Under the pieces are notes generated by a model. The model was given only the letters and a program-made list of their open reading frames with translations. It was not told the origin of the DNA and did no database searches. Below are positions 50,874-59,644 of a DNA stretch of 64,000 nucleotides, one piece after another. Position 1 is the first letter of the stretch. Each line of letters begins with the position of its first letter. Source of the DNA: Micavibrio aeruginosavorus_D (GTDB lineage: Bacteria > Pseudomonadota > Alphaproteobacteria > Micavibrionales > Micavibrionaceae); contig NZ_CP195303.1 of assembly GCF_051245535.1 (NCBI RefSeq), positions 2,108,001-2,172,000 on the forward strand. Direction: 5' to 3'. The position numbers were made by a program, and so were the translations under genes.

Positions 50874-51911
50874 ATGAAAAACGAAAACCCTATCCTTGTC
50901 GCACTTTCCCACGGCTTGAAAACCGACCTGTTCCCGCTTGTGGGTGCGGGGATGGTGGTGCTGGGCATTGGGTTTGACGGGGATGTGGACGATGATCTGT
51001 TTCCTGTATCTGCCACCACCATGGTGCAATATTGGGCGGGTCCGGCGACACGGTTGCGCGCGCGGGGCTATGCTGTGCGTGGGGATGTGCCGGATGGGGG
51101 CGCGGTGTTTGACCGCGTGATTGTCCATGTGCCGAAACAGATGGATGAAATGCAATATCTTCTGGCCGCGGGCTGGCGCGTGTTGAAGCCCGGCGGTGAT
51201 CTGATTGCGGTGGCGGCCAATGACGCGGGTGGATCGCGTCTGGGTCCGGTGTTGAGCGATGCCGGATTGGATGTGTCGGAATCATCCAAAGCCAAATGTC
51301 GTGTGGTCCGCGTGGTGAAAAGCGGGGTGGATGTGCCTGATGCCCCGTTGATTCAGTGGTTGGGCTACGGCACCTTCCGCGTGCATCCGGATACGCAGAT
51401 GACGACGTGCCCGGGCCTGTTCAGTTGGGATCGCGTGGATGCGGGCTCCGCTTTGTTGCGCGATCATTTGCCATCCGATTTGTCTGGTGTGGGGGCTGAT
51501 TTCGGATGCGGGTACGGGTTTTTATCGCGCACGGTGCTGAATCAGTGTGCGGGTGTAACGCTGCTGCACGGGCTGGATGCCGATGCGCGGGCGGTGGCGG
51601 CGGCCATCATCAATATGCAACCCGATGGCGAACGGTTTCGCGGGCATCATGTTGATATTCCGGCGGGATCGGGCCTGACGGGGCTGGATTTCATTGTGAT
51701 GAATCCGCCGTTCCATACCGGCGCGCGGGAAAGCCATGATCTGGGCCGCGCCTTTATCGCCCGCGCGCATGAATCGTTGCGCAAGGGCGGTATAATGGTC
51801 ATGGTCGCCAATGCCCATTTGGGATACGAGGTGGATTTAAACCGCCTTTTTTCTGCCGTGAATAAATTATACGAAGGTGGCGTCTTCAAAATCTACCAAT
51901 GCGTAAAGTAA
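50874..51911 (+). CDS. RsmC/RlmG-like methyltransferase
   Basis: The product has 345 residues, the length of RsmC. The N-terminal half is a degenerate methyltransferase-like domain (GWRVLKPGGDLIAVAANDAG). The C-terminal half holds the SAM domain: GADFGCGYGFLSRTVL, GLDADARAVAAAIINMQ and the catalytic LDFIVMNPPFHTGARE, then GGIMVMVANAHLGYE. The NPPF motif fits N-methylation of guanine in rRNA (m2G). It is 4 bp from the next gene and so co-transcribed with the HAD gene. Confidence 0.9.
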   Translation: MKNENPILVALSHGLKTDLFPLVGAGMVVLGIGFDGDVDDDLFPVSATTMVQYWAGPATRLRARGYAVRGDVPDGGAVFDRVIVHVPKQMDEMQYLLAAGWRVLKPGGDLIAVAANDAGGSRLGPVLSDAGLDVSESSKAKCRVVRVVKSGVDVPDAPLIQWLGYGTFRVHPDTQMTTCPGLFSWDRVDAGSALLRDHLPSDLSGVGADFGCGYGFLSRTVLNQCAGVTLLHGLDADARAVAAAIINMQPDGERFRGHHVDIPAGSGLTGLDFIVMNPPFHTGARESHDLGRAFIARAHESLRKGGIMVMVANAHLGYEVDLNRLFSAVNKLYEGGVFKIYQCVK

Positions 51912-51915
51912 AGCC

Positions 51916-52614
51916 ATGCTGATAAAATCGAAAAGCCCCATCATTGATCGCGATATATCCGGTGTCCTCTGGGATCTGGATAATACGTTGTATCGTCTGG
52001 ATGCAATGATTGAACATGCGTTCAATCATGCGGTGGCGCGGGCGGCGTTGTCGCTGGGTGTGGCGCTGCCGCTGGATGAAGCGGTGACGATGGCGCATCA
52101 ATCCTATGTCGATCATGGGTTCAGCGGGTATCGATTTTTGCAGGATTACGGCCTGAATCGTCTGGATCTGCACCATCGGTTTCACGACTATATTGACGAA
52201 ACGGTGATTGCGAAAAACAATGAAACGCGTGATTTGTTCGCATCGGTAAAGGCGGATCATGCCCTGATCACGCACGGGTCGCGCGTGTGGGCGTTGAAGG
52301 TTCTGGAGCATCTGGAATTACAGCCATTTTTCCCGGATCCACGCGTTTTTGCGTATGAAAATTATGATTTCGAAAGCAAAGCGAAAAGCCGTAAGCCCTT
52401 TGAAATGGCTTTGTCATCCATCAATAAAAATCCGGAAACGGTGGTGATGGTGGAAGATACGTTGGACAATCTGCGCATTCCCCACGAAATGGGCATGACC
52501 ACGATCTTCTTGCATCATGGCCGCGAACCTGCGGCATTGCCCGATTTCGTTGATCACACCATGCAAACGGCGCAGGATGTTTTGATCAATGTTTTAAAGA
52601 GCCCAAAGGCTTAA
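51916..52614 (+). CDS. HAD-superfamily pyrimidine 5'-nucleotidase-like hydrolase
   Basis: The product has 232 residues. HAD motif I is SGVLWDLDNTLYRLDAMIEH; motif II is HALITHGSRVWALKVLEH; the Lys is in KAKSRKPFEMALSS; motif III is VVMVEDTLDNLRIPHEMGMT. The pattern and size match the Sdt1/TIGR01993 pyrimidine 5'-nucleotidase family, which removes phosphate from UMP or CMP and related compounds. It is the second gene of the operon with the methyltransferase. Its stop overlaps by 4 bp with that of the converging AAA gene. Confidence 0.87.
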   Translation: MLIKSKSPIIDRDISGVLWDLDNTLYRLDAMIEHAFNHAVARAALSLGVALPLDEAVTMAHQSYVDHGFSGYRFLQDYGLNRLDLHHRFHDYIDETVIAKNNETRDLFASVKADHALITHGSRVWALKVLEHLELQPFFPDPRVFAYENYDFESKAKSRKPFEMALSSINKNPETVVMVEDTLDNLRIPHEMGMTTIFLHHGREPAALPDFVDHTMQTAQDVLINVLKSPKA

Positions 52615-53522
52615 AGGGCCCCGGCGTGCAGCCCTGATTCCTTCGATACGATATAGGTGATGGATTTATCATCCAGAACACCGCCGCGCCCGTGATGCAG
52701 AACGTGCAGTGCCATGGCCGCATCCATCACGATAATGGATTTATCCGGCTGGTACCGTCTGCGCATATGTTCGTCGGTCAATTTGATGATCCGGCGCAAT
52801 GATTCCGGTTCCACCGTAATATGGTGGTGGCGTTCATATCCGCCCTTCAGGTTCATCAGAATGCTGAATGTTTCTTCCGCATTTGGAATGCGCAGCGGAA
52901 TTTTCTGGAAGCGGCGATCCATGGCGGGGTCGATGGCGACGAAAATACGGAATTCATCCAGCGTCGTTGCGCCAATGACGTGCAGGTCGCCGGTGGTCAG
53001 ATAGGTTTTCAAAACTTCCGACAAACCCTTATACGCCGATCCGTCACAGGTCGGCATGATGGTGTGCATTTCGTCAATAAACAGAATAGTTTTCGGATAT
53101 TCTTCGAACCGGTAACGCTCGGCGATGCCGCGGCAAATCGGAATAAAACGGCCCTGAAATTCCGCCGGGCCGGACGTGCCCGCAGCCATGGCGGCCAGGT
53201 CGAGTTCCAGAACGCGCGCGTCTTTCAGATAGTCGGGCACGGTGCCCGCTATAATCTGCTGCGCAAGGCCAGCGACCAACGCGGTTTTACCCACACCGGC
53301 GGGGGCCTGCAACGCGGCGTTCTTTCGTCCCTTTTGCAGAAGGATCAAAATCATCTGCTGAATTTCATCATCACGTCCGGTGATCGGGTCGAATTTTCCT
53401 TCGCGCGCCAACTGCGTGAAGTCGCGACAATAGCGATGGATCAGCGCATCCAGTTCATCGTCGGAAAACACCAACGGGTAATCGACTCTGTTTTTTCCGG
53501 GCGTCTTTTTTTCGGTCGTCAT
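52611..53522 (-). CDS. Solitary AAA+ ATPase resembling ClpA/ClpB NBD1, without pore-loop Tyr
   Basis: The product has 303 residues, about the size of one Clp D1 module and none of the M or D2 parts. N-terminal EGKFDPITGRDDEIQQMILIL is close to ClpB. Walker A is APAGVGKTALVAGLAQQII, Walker B is KTILFIDEMHTI, sensor 1 is VIGATTLDEFRIF, and the Arg finger region is DPAMDRRFQKI. The D1 pore loop, normally AGAKYRGEFE, reads AGTSGPAEFQG, so the substrate-gripping Tyr is missing. It is therefore unlikely to thread proteins as ClpA/B do; a remodelling or regulatory role is more likely. It stands alone between the HAD and serB genes. Confidence 0.85.
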   Translation of the reverse strand: MTTEKKTPGKNRVDYPLVFSDDELDALIHRYCRDFTQLAREGKFDPITGRDDEIQQMILILLQKGRKNAALQAPAGVGKTALVAGLAQQIIAGTVPDYLKDARVLELDLAAMAAGTSGPAEFQGRFIPICRGIAERYRFEEYPKTILFIDEMHTIMPTCDGSAYKGLSEVLKTYLTTGDLHVIGATTLDEFRIFVAIDPAMDRRFQKIPLRIPNAEETFSILMNLKGGYERHHHITVEPESLRRIIKLTDEHMRRRYQPDKSIIVMDAAMALHVLHHGRGGVLDDKSITYIVSKESGLHAGAL

Positions 53523-53626
53523 GATTGGTCATTCCGAATCGTGGATGGACAGGCAGGAGGCGCGGATTGCGCCCCATCATGATAAACCATGCCTGTAAAA
53601 GCTTAAAGCTTTGTAAATTCAATATA

Positions 53627-54511
53627 TTATGTCTTTGGGATCAGGCCCTGCGCGTACAACGCCGCAGTTAAATCCCCGTGAAGGATCAAATTATCGACGG
53701 CCTGCGCCACGGCGGGTTTTGGGTGATACCCAATGCCCAACCCGGCGGTCTGAAGCATCGGAATGTCATTCGATCCATCCCCGATGGCCAGAACATCATT
53801 GGCCGTGATGTCCAATTGTTCGACATAATGATTCAGGAAATGCAGCTTGGCGGTCTTGTCCAAAACGGGGTCCAGAACGCGGCCTGTAAGCACGCCGCCT
53901 TCCATGTCCAGAACATTGCCATGATGCTGGGTAAATCCGACACGCTGGGCGATGCCGCCGGTGAAGAATGTAAATCCGCTGGACACCAAAACGGTGATGG
54001 CGCCAATCTGCCGCATCCCGGCGACCAGATATTCGGCCCCGGGTGATAATTCCATTGCGTTTAATGTCTGGTGCAATTGAAACTCGCTGACGCCCGATAG
54101 CAAGGCCATGCGCTGTTCCAACGCTTCGCGAAAGCCGATGGTGCCGTTCATGGCGGCGGCTGTAATGGCGGCGACTGCGTCATGCTGCCCGACCAAAGCG
54201 GCCAGATCATCCAACGTTTCGCCCGTGATGATTGTGGAATCCATATCGGCCAGCATGATTTTCTTGCGCCGCGTTTCCGCGTTGACGACCAGCACATCAA
54301 TTCGGTCTGTCATGAGGGCATCGCGCAAATCACGCATTTGATCCGGGTTCGGGCGGTGTTGCAGCAGGATGTCCGCCGCCTTGTGCTGGTTCAGCCAGCG
54401 TGGTCCGGCGGTCACGGATAATCCCTGTGTGTCGCAATAGCGCATAACCCCCGCCAGATGGGCCGGGGTGAGGGGATGGTCAGATGCAACGAGGGTCAGA
54501 ACAAAGCGCAT
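53627..54511 (-). CDS. serB: Phosphoserine phosphatase
   Basis: The product has 294 residues, normal for the long SerB. The N-terminal ~80 residues are the regulatory part. HAD motif I is KIMLADMDSTIITGETLDDL, motif II is ITVLVSSGFTFFTGGIAQRVG, Lys is in LDKTAKLHFLNHY and motif III is VLAIGDGSNDIPMLQTAGLG. It makes L-serine from phosphoserine, the last step of the pathway. serC and serA lie about 600 bp away on the other strand, so the full pathway is clustered but not in one operon. Confidence 0.94.
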   Translation of the reverse strand: MRFVLTLVASDHPLTPAHLAGVMRYCDTQGLSVTAGPRWLNQHKAADILLQHRPNPDQMRDLRDALMTDRIDVLVVNAETRRKKIMLADMDSTIITGETLDDLAALVGQHDAVAAITAAAMNGTIGFREALEQRMALLSGVSEFQLHQTLNAMELSPGAEYLVAGMRQIGAITVLVSSGFTFFTGGIAQRVGFTQHHGNVLDMEGGVLTGRVLDPVLDKTAKLHFLNHYVEQLDITANDVLAIGDGSNDIPMLQTAGLGIGYHPKPAVAQAVDNLILHGDLTAALYAQGLIPKT

Positions 54512-54526
54512 GGTCTATAAAATAAC

Positions 54527-54555
54527 CGCGCCCCTCTCCTTGGGGAAGGGGCGCG
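54527..54555 (-). terminator. Hairpin terminator for the small gene at 54646-54915
   Basis: A 9-bp stem (CGCGCCCCT at 54527-54535, AGGGGCGCG at 54547-54555) has an 11-base loop. On the minus strand it is followed by GTTATTTTAT, so it ends the small hypothetical gene's transcript upstream of serB. Confidence 0.65.
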
Positions 54556-54645
54556 TATCCGAAAAATGCACGATCAAGGGATTTTGTGAAACTGGAGGTA
54601 TCTATAAATCCTGATGGCCCCTTCGAATTCTATTCTTATCTATGT

Positions 54646-54915
54646 TTATCGGCCCGGTTTGAACGGGTTCAGCGACGGCGCGGCTGATGGGGCGCTCGCG
54701 CTTTGCGCGGTCATTTCGGCGGCGGCTTCGTGGGCCGTGGCCTGTTTGACCTTGTGTTCGAAATTGCGGGCATCCAAACCGCTTTGGCTCAGGATATCGC
54801 GCATGGCGGTTAAACCCTCATTGCTCATGGTGCGCGTATGCGGCGTGGCTTCGGTTTTCACGCCGTCCAACGTCGGTTTAAAGGTCCGCGCATTCTTGAA
54901 TTCAACATTCACCAT
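54646..54915 (-). CDS. Small hypothetical protein
   Basis: The product has 89 residues. The ATG at 54913-54915 follows GAGAG at suitable spacing. The body is VNVEFKNARTFKPTLDGVKTE, TRTMSNEGLTAMRDILSQSGL, and an Ala/Ser/Pro-rich end. It is soluble and not membrane-bound. A plus-strand frame over the same DNA is less protein-like. No family was recognised. It has its own terminator. Confidence 0.55.
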   Translation of the reverse strand: MVNVEFKNARTFKPTLDGVKTEATPHTRTMSNEGLTAMRDILSQSGLDARNFEHKVKQATAHEAAAEMTAQSASAPSAAPSLNPFKPGR

Positions 54916-55101
54916 GATAATGATCTCTCGTTATTAAAAGTCCGCCCAAAAATTCTCTGCTTGCCCCCAACATTAAGCGAAATTGGTTAATGAATATTAA
55001 AGGGTGAAAAGAAACATCGAATCAGATGCTTCGCAGTTGCAAAAAATGGCGGAAGGCCCATACTTATCCGGTTTTTGAACCGTTTCAGGAGGGCTTTAAT
55101 T

Positions 55102-56259
55102 ATGACCGCGCAACCATCGAACCGTCCTGTGAACCCGTGTTTTTCCTCCGGTCCCTGTGCCAAACGGCCGGGCTGGTCGTTGGACCATCTGAAGGATGCG
55201 TTTCTGGGCCGATCCCATCGCGCGGCCGAGGGGAAAAACCGCCTGAACTCGGTCATTGAACAGCACCGCAAAATTCTGAACATTCCGGCGGATTACCGCG
55301 TGGCGATTGTGGCGGCGTCCGATACGGGCGCGGTGGAAATGGCGCTGTGGTCGCTGCTGGGTCAACGCGGTGTCGATGTGCTGGGGTGGGAGGTGTTTGG
55401 TCTGGATTGGATCAAGGACATTACGACCCAATTGAAAATCGCCGACACCCGCGTGATGAAGGCCCCGTTCGGGGCGCTGCCCGATTTGTCCGCCGTTGAT
55501 GGGCGTCGCGATATTGTCTTCACATGGAACGGCACCACGGGTGGTGTGCGTGTGCCCAATGGCGATTGGATTCCGGCGGACCGCGAAGGTTTAACCATCT
55601 GTGACGCAACATCCGCCGTATTTGCCTATGATTTACCATGGGACAAATTGGATGTGACCACATGGTCATGGCAAAAGGTGCTGGGCGGTGAAGCCGCGCA
55701 CGGCATGATCGTTTTGTCGCCCCGGGCGGTGGAGCGGTTGCTGACCTACACGCCGGATCGCCCGTTGCCGAAAATTTTCCGCTTGGTGAATAATGGAAAG
55801 CTGATTGATGGCGTGTTCGTCGGCGAAACCATCAACACCCCGTCGATGCTGGCGGTGGAAGATTGCCTGGATGCACTGAAGTGGGCCGATGGCATCGGCG
55901 GCCTGCCCGCGATGATCAAGCGGGTGGAGGGCAGTTACCAGACGATCAAGGATTGGGTCGCCAAAACCGACTGGGTTGATTTTCTGGCGGTGGATGAATC
56001 CTATCGCTCCAAAACATCCGTCTGTCTGGCCATTACCGATCCGGCGTTTGCGGCATTGGATGATGAAGCGCGGCAGACCTTTGTGAAGTCCATGACCAAA
56101 TTACTGGAAAAAGACGGTATTGCCTATGATACAGCCGGGCACCGCGATGCGCCGGCGGGCTTGCGCATCTGGTGCGGGGCGACGGTGGAACAATCCGATG
56201 TGGCGGCGTTATTGCCGTGGCTGGATTGGGCGTATACGCAAACAAAAAATAAAAACTAA
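55102..56259 (+). CDS. serC: Phosphoserine aminotransferase
   Basis: The ATG at 55102 has AGGAGGG about 9 bases upstream. The product has about 385 residues. The start RPVNPCFSSGPCAKRPGWSL is characteristic of the alphaproteobacterial SerC group. PLP-enzyme features include VAIVAASDTGAVEMALWSLL, FTWNGTTGGVRVPNGDW, LTICDATSAVFAYDLPWDKL and TWSWQKVLGGEAAHG with the PLP lysine (WQK). It converts 3-phosphohydroxypyruvate and glutamate to phosphoserine. serA follows 19 bp later in the same operon. Confidence 0.95.
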   Translation: MTAQPSNRPVNPCFSSGPCAKRPGWSLDHLKDAFLGRSHRAAEGKNRLNSVIEQHRKILNIPADYRVAIVAASDTGAVEMALWSLLGQRGVDVLGWEVFGLDWIKDITTQLKIADTRVMKAPFGALPDLSAVDGRRDIVFTWNGTTGGVRVPNGDWIPADREGLTICDATSAVFAYDLPWDKLDVTTWSWQKVLGGEAAHGMIVLSPRAVERLLTYTPDRPLPKIFRLVNNGKLIDGVFVGETINTPSMLAVEDCLDALKWADGIGGLPAMIKRVEGSYQTIKDWVAKTDWVDFLAVDESYRSKTSVCLAITDPAFAALDDEARQTFVKSMTKLLEKDGIAYDTAGHRDAPAGLRIWCGATVEQSDVAALLPWLDWAYTQTKNKN

Positions 56260-56278
56260 GATATAGAGGAGTGTGAAA

Positions 56279-57859
56279 ATGCCAAAGGTTCTGATTGCCG
56301 ATAAAATGGACGCGGTTGCCGCGCAAATTTTCAAAGACAATAAAATTGATGTCGATGTGAAACCGGGCCTGTCGCCCGAGGAGCTGAGCGCCATCATCGG
56401 TCAATATGACGGTCTGGCCGTTCGGTCCGCGACCAAGGTCAAAGCCGATGCGATTGGTGTGGCGGGTCCGCGTTTGAAAATTATTGGCCGTGCCGGGATT
56501 GGTGTTGATACCATTGATGTTCCGGCGGCGACCAATGCCGGGATCGTGGTGATGAATACGCCGTTTGGCAATTCCATCACCACCGCCGAACATGCCATCG
56601 CCATGATGTTTGCACTGGCCCGCCAGATTCCGCAGGCCAATGAATCCACCCATGCCGGAAAATGGGAAAAGGCGAAATTCATGGGCGTTGAATTGTATGG
56701 CAAAACGCTGGGCGTGATTGGGTGCGGGAATATCGGGTCTATTGTGGCGTCGCGCGCTTTGGGTTTGCAAATGCGCGTGATCGCCTTTGACCCGTTCCTG
56801 ACCGATGATCGCGCGCGCGATCTGGGGGTGGAGAAGGTGGATCTGGATACGCTGCTGATCCGTGCTGATTTCATCACACTGCACACGCCGTTGACCGATC
56901 AGACCCGTAATATTCTGGATGCGGCGGCCTTGGCCAAAACCAAGAAGGGCGTGCGCATTATCAACTGCGCGCGTGGCGGGTTGATTGTTGAGGCCGATTT
57001 GAAAGTGGCGCTGGATTCCGGCCATGTGGCCGGGGCCGCGTTGGACGTGTTCGAGGAAGAACCCGCCACGGCCAACCCGCTGTTTGGTCATGCCAACGTC
57101 ATCTGCACCCCGCATCTGGGCGCGTCGACGACGGAGGCGCAAGTGAACGTGGCCATTCAGGTGGCGGAACAAATGTCTGACTTCCTGCTGAATGGCGCGG
57201 TGTCAAACGCCGTCAACATGCCATCGATCAGTGCAGAGGATGCGCCGCGTCTGAAACCCTATATGAAGCTGGCCGAACAAATGGGCGCGCTGGTGGGGCA
57301 GATTGCCGATGGCGCCATCACCAAAATCGCCATTGAATTTATGGGTGATGCGGCATCGTTGAACACAAAACCGCTCAGCGCCCTCATTCTGGCCGCCGTT
57401 TTGCGCGCGACGCTGGACGGGGTGAACATGGTCAATGCGCCACAGGTGGCGAAATCCCGCGGCATCGCGGTATCTGATACGCACAGCACCGACTGCCCGG
57501 ATTTTCACACGGCATTGCGTTTAACCGTTACGACGGAAACGGGTGATCATGCCGTCACGGGAACATTGTTCGCCGGAAAAGAACCGCGCATCATGGACAT
57601 CGAAAATGTCCCGGTGGAAGCCGCTTTGGCGGGCCGTGTGCTGTTCATCCGCAATGATGACACGCCGGGCCTGATCGGTGCGGTCGGCACGATGCTGGGC
57701 AATGCCAAGGTCAACATCGCCGATTTCCGTCTGGGCCGTGTCCCGGGCGGGAACAGCGCCGTGGCGCTGGTGTCGATTGATAACGATGTGTCGGATGAAC
57801 TGTTCGCAGCGTTGTCTGCCTTGCCGCAAATTCAATCTGTGAAAAGATTGCGTTTCTAA
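56279..57859 (+). CDS. serA: D-3-phosphoglycerate dehydrogenase, long form
   Basis: The ATG at 56279 has GAGGAG upstream. The product is 526 residues, type 1 long form. The catalytic domain shows LKIIGRAGIGVDTIDV, TLGVIGCGNIGSIVASRAL, RIINCARGGLIVEADLK, VFEEEPATANPLFG and CTPHLGASTTEAQ with the active-site His. The ASB domain follows (about 320-450), and a C-terminal ACT domain is marked by VLFIRNDDTPGLIGAVGTML and IADFRLGRVPGGNSAVAL. It oxidises 3-phosphoglycerate, the first step to serine; the ACT domain usually gives feedback inhibition by serine. Confidence 0.96.
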   Translation: MPKVLIADKMDAVAAQIFKDNKIDVDVKPGLSPEELSAIIGQYDGLAVRSATKVKADAIGVAGPRLKIIGRAGIGVDTIDVPAATNAGIVVMNTPFGNSITTAEHAIAMMFALARQIPQANESTHAGKWEKAKFMGVELYGKTLGVIGCGNIGSIVASRALGLQMRVIAFDPFLTDDRARDLGVEKVDLDTLLIRADFITLHTPLTDQTRNILDAAALAKTKKGVRIINCARGGLIVEADLKVALDSGHVAGAALDVFEEEPATANPLFGHANVICTPHLGASTTEAQVNVAIQVAEQMSDFLLNGAVSNAVNMPSISAEDAPRLKPYMKLAEQMGALVGQIADGAITKIAIEFMGDAASLNTKPLSALILAAVLRATLDGVNMVNAPQVAKSRGIAVSDTHSTDCPDFHTALRLTVTTETGDHAVTGTLFAGKEPRIMDIENVPVEAALAGRVLFIRNDDTPGLIGAVGTMLGNAKVNIADFRLGRVPGGNSAVALVSIDNDVSDELFAALSALPQIQSVKRLRF

Positions 57860-57889
57860 CGTTGGCGTACCATCAAGATGGTGCTGAAA

Positions 57890-58366
57890 ATGAAAAAATT
57901 CTTTTTTATTTTGTCTATCTTGTCTGTGTTGGTGGGGATGGCAGTGTGGCTGTCTCCAACAAGTTCGGCCAATATAGCGGAGGCGCGGCAAGCAACATTG
58001 CTTAACCTTTATGAGAAAAAATACCCGTGGGGTGATGGGAAAACGTCTCCGACAATAAACGATTTACGCATTAAAGCTATTTCTGAGTATTTTAAATCAT
58101 GTTGCGAAGATGAGGATAAAGCTGTTGCGCTTCTGCAGAATAATAAGTTCCACATTGTTAGCAGAATTGATGATCCTAGGGAAATGGCGCTCAAGAATGC
58201 TCAGTGGGGTGTTGAGGATAAAGAATGCGATAAATTTATTTATGCCAAAAGGGGACCGAGTATTCGTCGGTTTTGGCATATTAATGCGACTTATGAGCTT
58301 GTTTTGTTCATCAAGGATGATCGTGTTGAACACGTCTGGGGCTATATTGATCGAACAATGCCTTAA
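57890..58366 (+). CDS. AT-rich exported hypothetical protein
   Basis: The ATG at 57890 gives 158 residues; an ATG four codons earlier (57878) is also possible. A signal or anchor KKFFFILSILSVLVGMAVW leads into a soluble domain with Cys pairs (FKSCCEDEDK, DKECDKF). The end (FWHINATYELVLFIKDDRVEH) is beta-rich. The base composition is more AT-rich than serA and the following gene, a sign of separate origin. It is only 30 bp after serA but unlikely to share its function. Confidence 0.7.
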   Translation: MKKFFFILSILSVLVGMAVWLSPTSSANIAEARQATLLNLYEKKYPWGDGKTSPTINDLRIKAISEYFKSCCEDEDKAVALLQNNKFHIVSRIDDPREMALKNAQWGVEDKECDKFIYAKRGPSIRRFWHINATYELVLFIKDDRVEHVWGYIDRTMP

Positions 58367-58393
58367 GTTTATGCTTATTTTCGGGCTCTTTCC

Positions 58394-58921
58394 TTACCCG
58401 ACGAAATATCCATCCGCCGTTGGAATGGCCCCGACCTTTTTGGTGAAATAGCGTTTACACGCGTCGCGTAATTCCGATTCCAGTTGCGTACCATAGGCAC
58501 CACCATCGCCGGACATTTTATTTTTGATCAGGATGTTCAGCGTTTTGTGGTGGGCGTCGACGATGTCCAGAACGACGCCGTCAATTTTTTCGATATTCTC
58601 CAGAAAGTTCAAAACCACGTTGGCCAGGTTGCTGACCATCCGGTAATTGAACATGGCGGCATTGCCCTTAATCTGCATGACGGGTTCGGTCATGTTCTTG
58701 ATCAGGGTTTCAACCTCGCCTTCGCCAATGCGGGCGGCGGAGATGGCGGCCTCCAGCTGGGCCAGGAATTGTGCGGCCATGGGGGCGAAATCAATCTTGT
58801 TGTTTTCCAGCGCCGTTTGCATGGTCTGGACTTTTTCTTCGCTGATCGTGCCCGTACCAATCTTGGCCTGCAGCGTCAGGTTCGCTTTGATCACGCGTGC
58901 TTTGGTGTTTTGGCTGCTCAT
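58394..58921 (-). CDS. Conserved helical partner of response regulator
   Basis: The product has 175 residues, all-helical and soluble: ARVIKANLTLQAKIGTGTIS, MAAQFLAQLEAAISAARIGE, MFNYRMVSNLANVVLNFLEN, VDAHHKTLNILIKNKMSGD. A region at about 85-110 recalls the acidic/hydrophobic face of signalling adaptor helices. There is no named domain that I know. It lies 75 bp downstream of a CheY-like gene on the same strand, so the two probably act together in a signalling pair. Confidence 0.75.
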   Translation of the reverse strand: MSSQNTKARVIKANLTLQAKIGTGTISEEKVQTMQTALENNKIDFAPMAAQFLAQLEAAISAARIGEGEVETLIKNMTEPVMQIKGNAAMFNYRMVSNLANVVLNFLENIEKIDGVVLDIVDAHHKTLNILIKNKMSGDGGAYGTQLESELRDACKRYFTKKVGAIPTADGYFVG

Positions 58922-58996
58922 TATGTTCTCTTTACAACTCGTTTGAAAAAATCAGATACGCAGTAAAGAAACGCAAAAATTATAGAAGAGATAAGG

Positions 58997-59512
58997 TTAC
59001 GCCGATTTGCTGGCGTTTTGCTGGGTCTCGCCAAAACGGCGGTACGGGCCCTTGAAATCCGGCATCACGCGGCGGCGGCGATCGGGGCCGAAATATCCGG
59101 TGCAATCGATAAAATCGCGCGGCTTGTTGATGACGTGGGCAATGCGTTTGGCAATGTCGTTGGCGGAAAACGGTTTGACCAGAAATTCGGTCACGCCCGC
59201 ATCGCGGGCCTCGGCCACGCGGGCCAAGGCGCTGTACCCGGTGACCAGAATGATCGGGGCCATGCGGTTGGGCGATAATGTGTTGGTGCGGATTTCGCGC
59301 GTCAGGTCGATGCCCGATGCCGGCGTCATGTGCCAATCGGCAATGATGATGTCGGTGTTGAACCGTTGAAATTGTTCAAAGGCGCGGGTGCCATCCGACG
59401 CGGTGTAGATATATCCAACACCCAGTGACTCCAAAACCGATGCCATCAATTTTTGCATCGGCAAAGTGTCTTCGGCGATGAGGACGCTCAATTTATCAAA
59501 TTTAAATGCCAT
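58997..59512 (-). CDS. CheY-like response regulator with short C-terminal extension
   Basis: The product has 171 residues. The receiver domain has SVLIAEDTLPMQKLMASVL (acid cluster), phospho-acceptor Asp in DIIIADWHMTPASGIDL, Thr in APIILVTGYSALARV and Lys in VTEFLVKPFSAND, so it can be phosphorylated. The last 45 residues (KPRDFIDCTGYFGPDRRRRV) form a basic extension with no DNA-binding fold. It probably works through protein contacts, perhaps with the helical protein encoded just downstream at 58394-58921. No histidine kinase is adjacent. Confidence 0.9.
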   Translation of the reverse strand: MAFKFDKLSVLIAEDTLPMQKLMASVLESLGVGYIYTASDGTRAFEQFQRFNTDIIIADWHMTPASGIDLTREIRTNTLSPNRMAPIILVTGYSALARVAEARDAGVTEFLVKPFSANDIAKRIAHVINKPRDFIDCTGYFGPDRRRRVMPDFKGPYRRFGETQQNASKSA

Positions 59513-59587
59513 AATTTATGCCCAATAAATGAGAGCGAATCGAAAAACTATACCTGACAGTTTACACATTTACGGCATGTGGCAAAA

Positions 59588-59608
59588 GACGCAATCCAAC
59601 CCTGCGTC
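59588..59608 (-). terminator. Rho-independent terminator after tspO gene
   Basis: On the minus strand, GACGCA (59603-59608) and TGCGTC (59588-59593) form a 6-bp stem with a 9-base loop, followed by TTTTGCC. Confidence 0.55.
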
Positions 59609-59644
59609 GCAAAAAGCAATGAAATTCCGTGTATTAACAAAAAC

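Noticed and set aside
56033..57172. 379-codon minus-strand frame over serA
   Set aside because: Antisense to conserved SerA motifs; composition is of the shadow type.
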